Assembly: GCA_020053185.1 (NCBI GenBank) | Contig: JAGVNP010000133.1 | Span: forward strand, 1 to 6,612 | Source of the DNA: Deltaproteobacteria bacterium | GTDB lineage: Bacteria; Desulfobacterota; Desulfomonilia; UBA1062 | Length of the DNA: 6,612 nt | Reading direction: 5' to 3' | Shown: piece after piece, positions 1 through 5,461 of the stretch | Layout: every line of letters begins with the position of its first letter | Position numbering within the stretch: position 1 is the first letter of the stretch | Made by a program: the position numbers and the translations under genes | Notes under the pieces: model-generated | What the model was told of the DNA's origin: nothing | Database searches by the model: none | The model's input: only the letters and a program-made list of their open reading frames with translations

Positions 1-1
1 G

Positions 2-466
2 ATAACAGAATTTTTAGGACTATTTTTGCTGATCAGCGCTATGGTGGCATCTCTCTGTCTGGGTGCTGTGGTGAGCGTCAGAACAGATAGCGCCGATAAC
101 GATCGATCTTTTGTTTTAAATGGATTGTTCGACGTATATTCAAAAGAGAAACAGGATAAGGCTGTGTTGCTGCAGAAAGATATGGCTGGATACTGGATGC
201 TGTTTATCCATTTTCCTGAACAGACAAAGTCTTGTGATATAGTGTTGGATGAGAGAGGAAGCATTATACAGTCATCAGACTCAAGACTTGCTGATAGGAC
301 GTTTATAATTAATAAGAATGGAAGGATACATTTTGTCTCTTCTGATAAAATGAAATTTTCAGGCGCTATACAGTCAGACAAACATTATCTTAACGGCATG
401 GTAAATATCGAGGATAAAGGTCCAGTGCCTTTTTCCGCATGTAAAATTTCAGATAAAGAGATATAA
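2..466 (+). CDS. Unrecognised small exported protein, 5' end outside window
   Basis: The frame is open from the window edge to the TAA at 464-466, giving about 154 in-window residues. The first visible residues (ITEFLGLFLLISAMVASLC...) form a hydrophobic stretch of about 24 residues, followed by a polar mature part. This looks like a signal peptide or N-terminal anchor whose charged start lies upstream. A TTG at 26, with AGGA about 6 bases before it, could start a shorter form, but that form would have a signal peptide without any N-terminal Lys or Arg, so I prefer a start outside the window. No lipobox is convincing. The mature part alternates short hydrophobic and polar stretches, as in a beta-rich fold, and carries two Cys (in KSCDIV and SACKI) that could pair in the periplasm. 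I do not recognise the family and assign no function. An 86-bp gap separates it from the kinase-like gene. Confidence 0.7.
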   Translation: MTEFLGLFLLISAMVASLCLGAVVSVRTDSADNDRSFVLNGLFDVYSKEKQDKAVLLQKDMAGYWMLFIHFPEQTKSCDIVLDERGSIIQSSDSRLADRTFIINKNGRIHFVSSDKMKFSGAIQSDKHYLNGMVNIEDKGPVPFSACKISDKEI

Positions 467-481
467 ACGCTTTTCTGTTTC

Positions 482-509
482 TTGCTAATCAAAACTTCAA
501 ACACAATAA
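482..509 (+). promoter_or_regulatory. Weak candidate promoter for the kinase-like gene
   Basis: TTGCTA (482-487) and AATAAT (504-509) are separated by 16 bases, a 4/6 and 5/6 match to the sigma-70 -35 and -10 boxes. A start near 516 would leave a leader of about 37 bases ending in the AGAGGAAAG ribosome binding site at 542-550. In an AT-rich spacer such matches arise easily by chance, and the gene could also be read from upstream. Confidence 0.22.
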
Positions 510-552
510 TCACTGGATAGGTATGTAATTTTAATGATAGAAGAGGAAAGGC

Positions 553-1188
553 ATGAATAAAAAATTAAAAAAAGTAAAAATATATGGGCCTGATGTGCAT
601 TTGATTCAGATAGAAGAAATGCGCTCTGTAGAAAAGACATACAGAGAAAGACCTCTTGTTGTGCGATGTATAGGAAGAATATTAATGTGGTGGGAGTCTT
701 TTATCTACTCCAAGCTCTATGATGTTCAGGGAATTCCCAGGCTAATTTCCAGGCCAGATCCATACACCATCAGGATCACCTATATAGAAGGAGAAAATTT
801 AAGAGATGCAAAAACAAAGCCTGATGCGCAATATTTTGCGTCTCTCAAAGAGATTATTGCAAAGATTCATGACAGAGGCGTTGTGCATCTCGATTTAAGA
901 AACAGGAGAAATTATCTCATCGATGCTCACGGCATGCCATACATTGTTGACTTTGGTTCATGCTTGTATATCCCGTGGCCTTCTTTTCTGTTAGGCATGC
1001 TTTCAAAGATAGACTGGATCGGTTTTTTAAAGATAAAACACAATTTTGCGCCAGAGCTTATTACAGAACAAGACCAGCGGTTGTTTTCAATAGGAAACCT
1101 GTTAAGCAGACTATGGGTAATTGGCAAAGTTCCCAAACTATTAGTAAAGATCAGCGAGGCTCTGAAGAGGTTTTTGTCTCCTCGCTAG
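553..1188 (+). CDS. Atypical RIO1/Kdo-kinase-like small-molecule or protein kinase
   Basis: This 211-residue protein has a compact protein-kinase-like core. K28 (VEKTYR) would be the ATP-binding lysine and E48 (WWESF) the helix-C glutamate. YIEGENL at 77-83 is hinge-like. H112-L-D114 is the catalytic loop, followed by R116 and N120, and DFG lies at 133-135. It has no glycine-rich loop of the classical type and no activation or substrate lobe, which fits the short RIO1/Kdo-kinase (WaaP-like) group. The loop Asn is six residues after the Asp instead of five; I recall the same spacing in some bacterial RIO-like proteins. The start has a good Shine-Dalgarno sequence (AGAGGAAAG, 542-550). The substrate is unknown; LPS core phosphorylation is only a guess, weakly encouraged by the neighbouring lapA. 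Its last 38 bases overlap the end of lapA on the other strand. Confidence 0.75.
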   Translation: MNKKLKKVKIYGPDVHLIQIEEMRSVEKTYRERPLVVRCIGRILMWWESFIYSKLYDVQGIPRLISRPDPYTIRITYIEGENLRDAKTKPDAQYFASLKEIIAKIHDRGVVHLDLRNRRNYLIDAHGMPYIVDFGSCLYIPWPSFLLGMLSKIDWIGFLKIKHNFAPELITEQDQRLFSIGNLLSRLWVIGKVPKLLVKISEALKRFLSPR

Positions 1189-1450
1189 ATTTAAGGTTGT
1201 TCTCATGCAGGGAAAGCTTTTTTTCCAGGGACTTTGTTTGAAGTATGATTGATATCTTTTCGGGAAGTCCAATCAAAAACATGGCAACCATACCGGCAAA
1301 GAAAAAGCCGGTGAGCAAGATCCACAACTCTAAAGGCCTGGCAAGGCAGTAGCCAAAAAAAGCGAGTTCAAAAGTCTGCGTGTTGTTCACACCAAATATG
1401 ATCAGGGTCGCCAGTATGATGAGAATAATAAGCGTTTTTGTATACTTCAT
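1151..1450 (-). CDS. lapA: LapA-family (DUF1049) inner-membrane protein
   Basis: The predicted protein has 99 residues, close to the roughly 100 residues of E. coli LapA (YciS). Transmembrane helix 1 spans about residues 5-22 and helix 2 about 40-61. Between them is a short loop with the NNTQTFELAFFG segment typical of DUF1049. After helix 2, residues 66-90 are charged and helix-forming (probable coiled coil), and the tail is Ser/Glu-rich. In E. coli LapA works with LapB/YciM in controlling LpxC and LPS assembly; no lapB is visible here. I chose ATG at 1448-1450 because it begins MKYTKTLII, a typical N-terminus. A TTG at 1498 would add 16 polar residues not expected in the family. The ribosome binding site is weak. 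The 3' end overlaps the convergent kinase-like gene. Confidence 0.83.
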   Translation of the reverse strand: MKYTKTLIILIILATLIIFGVNNTQTFELAFFGYCLARPLELWILLTGFFFAGMVAMFLIGLPEKISIILQTKSLEKKLSLHENNLKSSEETKTSSEPR

Positions 1451-1510
1451 GCGGGCATGATAAAACACTTGGTCTCTATAAGCAATACTAAAGCTCAAAG
1501 AAGCGAAAAA

Positions 1511-1604
1511 GTTTTATTAGTTCTATTCGTTTTATTAGTTGAATTGGTCTTGGATTTCTATCTTTTAACCAACAGAACAAATCAAACCAATTAAACGATC
1601 AACC
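1511..1604. repeat. Inverted pair of degenerate 9-bp tandem arrays
   Basis: On the + strand, four 9-bp units beginning GTT occupy 1511-1546; units one and three are identical (GTTTTATTA at 1511-1519 and 1529-1537). On the - strand, four 9-bp units also beginning GTT occupy 1561-1596, with a partial fifth (GGTTGATC) at 1597-1604. The two blocks are 36 bp each, with 14 bp between them. Part of the structure is a good inverted repeat: GTTGAATTGGT (1538-1548) against ACCAATTAAAC (1586-1596), ten of eleven pairs. The spacer 1451-1679 contains this array, the 7-bp array and the xerC promoter candidate, and no convincing gene. Confidence 0.7.
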
Positions 1605-1607
1605 GCT

Positions 1608-1628
1608 TGCCTAATGTCTAGTGTCTAG
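1608..1628. repeat. Short 7-bp tandem array, three units
   Basis: Three consecutive heptamers follow the pattern TGYCTAR: one variant (TGCCTAA, 1608-1614) and two identical copies of TGTCTAG (1615-1621, 1622-1628). The next seven bases (AGTCCGA) may be a decayed fourth unit. It lies directly after the 9-bp arrays and about 50 bp before xerC. Confidence 0.55.
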
Positions 1629-1644
1629 AGTCCGACACCCGTCC

Positions 1645-1673
1645 TTGATAAAGACAGCCTTTGGGTGTAAATT
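1645..1673 (+). promoter_or_regulatory. Candidate sigma-70-type promoter for xerC-hslVU
   Basis: TTGATA (1645-1650, 5/6 match) and TAAATT (1668-1673, 4/6 match) are spaced by exactly 17 bases. Initiation about 6-7 bases after the -10 box would fall at or next to the A of the xerC ATG at 1680. A short inverted repeat, ACACCC (1635-1640) with GGGTGT (1663-1668), brackets the -35 box and could be an operator or chance. No other clear promoter is seen before xerC. Confidence 0.35.
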
Positions 1674-1679
1674 CAGCCT

Positions 1680-2561
1680 ATGGCTATAGAGTATGATCTT
1701 CTCATAGGACGATACCGGATGTATGTTTTAGACCAAAGAGGTCTTTCAAAGGAAACATACAGAGCCTATATGAATGATATACAACACATGATCTCTTTCA
1801 TGAATAAAAGGAATATAGATGTCCCTGATCGTTATGCAGTCAGATCATATATGCTCCATATGTACACAAGGTATAAAAAAAGCTCTATCAACCGCAAGCT
1901 GAGCGCAATAAAGGATTTTTTTGATTATGTGGTGTCGCATTCGGAGTTGGAGGTAAATCCATTTTCGCATGTAAGGTCATTAAAGAATGAAAAAGGCCTG
2001 CCCATGTTTCTAACTCCTGACGAGATGAGGGATCTTATAGAAGCCACTAACCAGCCCAGAGACCGTGCGATATTGGAGCTGCTTTATTCAGCAGGTATGC
2101 GGGTTGGAGAGATGGAAAGCTTAAGTTGTTCTGATATAGACCTTGATGCAGGTTTTGTAAGGGTCATGGGTAAAGGTTCAAAGCAGAGGATTGTGCCAGT
2201 GGGGTCGCATGCCATAACTGCACTAAAGGCATACTTTTCTGTAAGGGAGATAGATGATCCTATTTACTGCAATGAACCTGCGTTCTTAAACAGCAAGAAG
2301 GGGAAGCTGACTTCAAGGAGCATACGGCGCATAGTATATAAGTGGTCTACTGCGGTTGCGATCTCACGGCATATAAGCCCGCATGTGATCAGGCACACTT
2401 TTGCCACACACATGCTTGATGCAGGCGCGGATTTACGATCTATACAAGAGATGCTGGGTCATGTAAGTCTGTCTACCACGCAGAGATATACCCATGTGAC
2501 AGTGGACAGGCTCATGGCAGTGTATGATAAGGCCCATCCAAGGGCAAGGGAGGCAGGATGA
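1680..2561 (+). CDS. xerC: Tyrosine recombinase XerC
   Basis: XerC acts with XerD at the chromosomal dif site to resolve dimers into monomers, by a covalent phosphotyrosine intermediate. The protein has 293 residues, usual for Xer proteins (about 295-300). An N-terminal SAM-like core-binding domain covers about 1-100, including the GLSKETYRAYMNDI segment (21-34). The catalytic domain covers about 110-290 with the full set of residues: R141 (SAGMRVGE), K165 (GKGSKQR), H235 and R238 (PHVIRHTFATHML), H261 (LGH) and nucleophile Y270 (TTQRYTH). The C-terminus ends with KAHPRAR, characteristic of XerC. An in-frame TAA at 1668-1670 limits the start to the ATG at 1680, unless translation begins internally at M14. 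There is no good Shine-Dalgarno sequence. The stop overlaps hslV by four bases. XerC rather than XerD is supported by hslVU linkage, as in codV-clpQY. Confidence 0.94.
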   Translation: MAIEYDLLIGRYRMYVLDQRGLSKETYRAYMNDIQHMISFMNKRNIDVPDRYAVRSYMLHMYTRYKKSSINRKLSAIKDFFDYVVSHSELEVNPFSHVRSLKNEKGLPMFLTPDEMRDLIEATNQPRDRAILELLYSAGMRVGEMESLSCSDIDLDAGFVRVMGKGSKQRIVPVGSHAITALKAYFSVREIDDPIYCNEPAFLNSKKGKLTSRSIRRIVYKWSTAVAISRHISPHVIRHTFATHMLDAGADLRSIQEMLGHVSLSTTQRYTHVTVDRLMAVYDKAHPRAREAG

Positions 2562-3088
2562 ATATAAGGGGAACTACTATTTTATGTGTAAGAAAAGGTG
2601 GCCATGTTGTCCTGGCAGGGGATGGCCAGGTGACTATGGGCGATGTTGTGCTTAAAAGTAAGGCAAAAAAAGTGAGGAGGCTGCATGAGGATAAAGTGCT
2701 TGCCGGGTTTGCAGGATCTACCTCAGATGCATTTACACTTTTCGAACGTTTTGAAGCAAAGCTTAAAGAGTACAGAGGAAATCTCACGCGGGCAGCAGTA
2801 GAGATGGGCAAGGACTGGCGTACTGACAGGGTGTTGAGGCGTCTTGAAGCATTGATGATAGTTGCTGATTCGGAAAAGACCTTCCTGCTGTCAGGCACAG
2901 GTGATGTGATAGAGCCTGATGAAGATGTGTGTGGGATAGGCTCAGGTGGAAACTATGCAGTTTCTGCAGCAAAGGCGCTTATCAGAAATACAGATCTCTC
3001 TGCGTCCGAGATAGCGCTCAAAGCCATGGATATTGCGTCCGAGATATGCGTGTATACAAATAAAAACATTGTATGTGAGGAACTTTAA
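2558..3088 (+). CDS. hslV: ATP-dependent protease proteolytic subunit HslV (ClpQ)
   Basis: HslV is the proteasome-beta-like peptidase that forms a double hexamer capped by HslU in the cytoplasm. The start MNIRGTT implies a five-residue propeptide; T6 would be the mature N-terminal catalytic threonine (Thr1). K38 corresponds to mature Lys33 and S129 (GIGSGG) to mature Ser124, both of the active site. The GDGQVTMG (21-28), KKVRRL (37-42) and AGFAGSTSDAFTLFERFE (49-66) stretches are classic HslV signatures, as is KDWRTDR (85-91). The length of 176 residues is normal. The ATG overlaps the xerC stop (ATGA) and has a good Shine-Dalgarno sequence, AAGGGAGG at 2546-2553, inside xerC. The stop shares one base with the hslU start, so translational coupling is likely along the whole operon. 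Confidence 0.98.
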   Translation: MNIRGTTILCVRKGGHVVLAGDGQVTMGDVVLKSKAKKVRRLHEDKVLAGFAGSTSDAFTLFERFEAKLKEYRGNLTRAAVEMGKDWRTDRVLRRLEALMIVADSEKTFLLSGTGDVIEPDEDVCGIGSGGNYAVSAAKALIRNTDLSASEIALKAMDIASEICVYTNKNIVCEEL

Positions 3089-4398
3089 TGAGTGATCTTA
3101 CACCAAGAGAAATTGTCTCCGAGCTGGACAAATACATTGTCGGTCAGGACAAGGCAAAACGTGCAGTGGCAATTGCACTGAGAAACAGATGGCGGCGCCA
3201 GAATGTTTCCGGAAGCATGAAAGACGATATTTATCCTAAAAATATTATCCTGATAGGCCCAACTGGAGTGGGAAAGACAGAGATTGCACGGAGACTAGCA
3301 AAGCTCTCAAATGCGCCTTTTATCAAAGTTGAAGCCTCTAAATTTACCGAGGTGGGGTATGTGGGCAGAGATGTAGAGTCCATCATACGTGATCTGATGA
3401 GTTTGGGCGTGCAGATGGTAAAGAAAGAAGAGAGCGAGCGGGTAAAGGCAAAGGCTGAAGATCTTGCGAGAGAAAGACTTCTCGATTATCTATTGCCGCT
3501 TCAGAGAGAGGATCAGACTCTCTCTGACAGCAGGGAAAAATTGCGGAGCATGCTTTTAAGCAGTGCTTTGGATGAAAGGATTATTGATGTGGATGTGCGG
3601 GAGACGATATCTCCTGCGATAGAGATCTTTTCGGGCCAGGGCATCGAAGGGATGGGAGTTGATCTCAAGGATATGTTTTCCAATATCCTTCCAAAAAAAA
3701 CCCGCAGAAGAAAGATGAAGGTGAAAGATGCCTTCACGTTTTTGGAGCAGGAAGAGATCAATCGCATTGTGGATATGGATAAGGTTACTGAAGAGGCAAG
3801 GCTCCGTGTGGAAAATTCAGGAATAGTATTTGTCGATGAGCTGGATAAGATAGCCGGAAGAGAATCCACGCATGGCCCTGATGTATCCAGGGAAGGGGTG
3901 CAGAGAGATCTGCTTCCTATTGTTGAAGGCACTACGGTAAGCACAAAGTTCGGTCCGGTAAATACAGATCATATCTTATTCATCGGTGCAGGCGCCTTTC
4001 ATGTAAGTAAGCCTTCTGATCTTATACCCGAACTTCAGGGTAGATTTCCTATTCGTGAAGAACTCAATCCTCTTACGAGGCAGGATTTTGTAAGGATACT
4101 TACTGAGCCGCAAAATGCTCTTATCAAGCAGTATCAGGCCCTGCTCGCTACTGAAGGTGTTGAGATTGGTTTTAATGATGATGCGATATCAGAGATTGCC
4201 GGAATAGCAGAGCATGTCAACGATCATACGGAAAATATCGGGGCGAGAAGGCTGCATACTGTTCTTGAAAAACTTTTAGAGGACATTTCATTTACAGCAC
4301 CGGATATCAGGCAATCTATCACAATTGATGCCAGATATGTGAGAGACAAGCTCGGGGATATAATGCAGAGAGAAGACTTTTCCAGATATATATTGTAA
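3088..4398 (+). CDS. hslU: HslU (ClpY), AAA+ unfoldase of the HslVU protease
   Basis: HslU is the hexameric ATPase that unfolds substrates and threads them into HslV. The 436-residue protein is complete. It starts with the family N-terminus (TPREIVSELDKYIVGQ, 5-20). Walker A GPTGVGKT is at 57-64, the central pore loop GYVG at 90-93, Walker B IVFVDE at 246-251, the arginine-finger region with R319 in LQGRFPIR, and sensor 2 in GARRLH (385-390, R387). The variable I-domain fills about 110-240, with charged, helical sequence and a basic run (KKTRRRKMK) at 203-211. The C-terminal tail DFSRYIL is the segment known to insert between HslV subunits and activate them. Start ATG follows GAGG at 3077-3080 and shares a base with the hslV stop (TAATG). 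Confidence 0.98.
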   Translation: MSDLTPREIVSELDKYIVGQDKAKRAVAIALRNRWRRQNVSGSMKDDIYPKNIILIGPTGVGKTEIARRLAKLSNAPFIKVEASKFTEVGYVGRDVESIIRDLMSLGVQMVKKEESERVKAKAEDLARERLLDYLLPLQREDQTLSDSREKLRSMLLSSALDERIIDVDVRETISPAIEIFSGQGIEGMGVDLKDMFSNILPKKTRRRKMKVKDAFTFLEQEEINRIVDMDKVTEEARLRVENSGIVFVDELDKIAGRESTHGPDVSREGVQRDLLPIVEGTTVSTKFGPVNTDHILFIGAGAFHVSKPSDLIPELQGRFPIREELNPLTRQDFVRILTEPQNALIKQYQALLATEGVEIGFNDDAISEIAGIAEHVNDHTENIGARRLHTVLEKLLEDISFTAPDIRQSITIDARYVRDKLGDIMQREDFSRYIL

Positions 4399-4400
4399 AG

Positions 4401-4428
4401 GGTAATAGGTTATGGGTTATAGGTTTTA
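4401..4428. repeat. 7-bp tandem array GGTTATA, four degenerate units
   Basis: Four consecutive heptamers begin two bases after the hslU stop; all start GGT and differ from GGTTATA by at most one base, the third unit (4415-4421) being an exact match. The array fills most of the 46-bp gap before the next gene and ends six bases before its ribosome binding site. No hairpin or terminator is seen here, so readthrough from hslU into the next gene is plausible. Confidence 0.6.
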
Positions 4429-4444
4429 GAAGTGAGAGGTAAAA

Positions 4445-5416
4445 ATGATTTCTAAGGGAGATTTTATTTCAGAGTTAAAACAAGGTGATAGTTTAAAGGG
4501 TGTTTTTATCGTTTCAGAGCGGCGATTACTTAAAACAAGAGACGGCCGTCAATATGCACGTCTCCAGCTTGTTGACAAGACTGGCGACATGACAGCCATG
4601 ATCTGGGATGATGTGAAGCAGCAGCTTATCGATATTGATGCTGGCTCTGTTGTTGGTGTGCGTGGGAGCGTAGAGTCATATGAGAATAAGCTGCAGATGC
4701 GGATAGATAAAATAGTGCGGCTTAATGAAAAGGAAGTGGACATGACCAATCTTGTTCCATCCACCAGTAGAGATATCCAGGCCATGAAGACAGAGCTGGA
4801 TACCATAATATCCTCGATAAAAGACCGGTTTTTATCCACGCTTGTAAAAAATATACTTGAGCGTCAGGAGATGAAAGAAGGCTTTTTAAAAGCCCCTGCA
4901 GCCAAAAGCATACATCACAACTATGTCGGCGGATTGCTTGAACATACAATACAGCTGGCAAGATCGGTTCTAGCATTATTTCCGGTCTATTCATCAATGG
5001 GGATGAATCAGGATCTGATTTTAGCTGGAGCAATCCTTCATGATGTGGGTAAGGTTAATGAGTATTCCTATGATAAGTTCATTGATATAACTCCAGTCGG
5101 GCGGCTTGTGGGTCATGTCTATCTTTCTACGCGTATAGTGGATGAAGAGATCGTAAAGATCGATGGTTTTCCTGAAGAGCTGAAAATTCAGATCATTCAT
5201 CTTATACTCTCCCATCATGGGCAGCTTGAGTTTGGATCCCCGAAACTTCCCATGACAAAGGAAGCGATATTTTTGCATATGGTGGATGATCTCGATGCAA
5301 AGCTTACAGGCTTTGCATCTATTATCGAGGCAACCCCAGAGGAAGAATTGTTCTCTGCTTTCTCTCATGTATACAATCGCTATTTGTATACAAAAATGTA
5401 TCCCGAAGAGGGGTAA
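4445..5416 (+). CDS. YhaM-like OB-fold/HD-domain 3'-5' exonuclease
   Basis: The 323-residue protein has the two-domain plan of YhaM/CBF1 proteins, 3'-5' exoribonucleases (also acting on ssDNA in vitro) described mainly in Firmicutes. An OB-fold nucleic-acid-binding domain spans about 12-92 (GVFIVSERRLLKTRDGRQYA..., MTAMIWDD). A metal-dependent HD domain spans about 155-310: H167 (GLLEHT), H199-D200 in ILHDVGK, H224 (GHVYLS), H257-H258 (SHHG) and D282 (VDDLD). The usual YhaM length is about 310-325. The start is supported by GAGGT at 4436-4440, four bases before the ATG. It follows hslU by 46 bp and may be co-transcribed with it. Its last codons form the left arm of a terminator for the opposite-strand hpf gene. 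Family assignment is firm; the true substrate in this organism is not known. Confidence 0.86.
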   Translation: MISKGDFISELKQGDSLKGVFIVSERRLLKTRDGRQYARLQLVDKTGDMTAMIWDDVKQQLIDIDAGSVVGVRGSVESYENKLQMRIDKIVRLNEKEVDMTNLVPSTSRDIQAMKTELDTIISSIKDRFLSTLVKNILERQEMKEGFLKAPAAKSIHHNYVGGLLEHTIQLARSVLALFPVYSSMGMNQDLILAGAILHDVGKVNEYSYDKFIDITPVGRLVGHVYLSTRIVDEEIVKIDGFPEELKIQIIHLILSHHGQLEFGSPKLPMTKEAIFLHMVDDLDAKLTGFASIIEATPEEELFSAFSHVYNRYLYTKMYPEEG

Positions 5417-5431
5417 AACCCTTCGGGATAC
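5391..5431 (-). terminator. Rho-independent terminator of the rpoN-hpf unit
   Basis: GTATCCCGAAG (5398-5408) pairs perfectly over 11 bp with CTTCGGGATAC (5421-5431), with a 12-base loop. Read on the - strand, the stem is followed by ATTTTTG (5397-5391), a T-tract of five, so it terminates leftward transcription 26 bases after the hpf stop. On the + strand the stem is followed by TTATGTCC without a T-tract, so termination of the YhaM-like gene's mRNA there would be weaker; the hairpin could instead protect that mRNA's 3' end. The left arm and loop include the last codons and stop of the YhaM-like gene. Confidence 0.82.
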
Positions 5432-5441
5432 TTATGTCCTG

Positions 5442-5461
5442 CTTAACTCTGAATAGTTAAG
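5442..5461. other. Small inverted repeat over the hpf stop codon
   Basis: CTTAACT (5442-5448) and AGTTAAG (5455-5461) are a perfect 7-bp inverted repeat with a six-base loop, and it includes the hpf stop codon (5457-5459). No T-tract follows on either strand. It could be an accessory stem next to the main terminator or chance. Confidence 0.3.

Noticed and set aside
1205..1230. GGAAA/TTTCC with a T-run as a terminator for the kinase-like gene
   Set aside because: The T-run lies inside the loop and not after the stem, and the bases are explained by Lys codons in the lapA coiled coil.
960..1241. 93-codon + strand frame overlapping the kinase-like gene's end and lapA
   Set aside because: It is out of frame with the kinase motifs, has a basic/Phe-rich composition typical of shifted frames, and no ribosome binding site.
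1451..1498. Longer lapA starting at TTG 1498
   Set aside because: It adds 16 polar residues before a typical MKYTKTLII start, with a rare initiation codon and no ribosome binding site.
1451..1510. Sigma-54 or sigma-70 promoter for lapA on the - strand
   Set aside because: A TTGC-like element lies about where a -12 box might be, but the GG-N10-GC spacing fails by one base and the -24 part is poor. TTGAGC/TATAGA is spaced only 12 bases, too short for sigma-70.
1597..1609. Near match to the IHF consensus (ATCAA-N4-TTG with a wrong first base) in the xerC upstream spacer
   Set aside because: The site misses the first position, the consensus is loose, and AT-rich repeats produce such matches by chance. 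It also overlaps the edge of the 9-bp array.
1511..1628. CRISPR array
   Set aside because: Units of 7-9 bp are contiguous and degenerate, without spacers or nearby cas genes.
1608..1679. dif or phage attachment site next to xerC
   Set aside because: No 28-bp sequence with paired XerC/XerD arms around a 6-bp centre could be recognised, and dif normally lies at the terminus and not beside xerC.
3513..3944. 143-codon open frame on the - strand inside hslU
   Set aside because: It lies wholly antisense to conserved hslU sequence including Walker B, is Ser-rich, matches no family I know and has no upstream signals. It is a shadow frame, as are the other long antisense frames within hslV, the YhaM-like gene and hpf.
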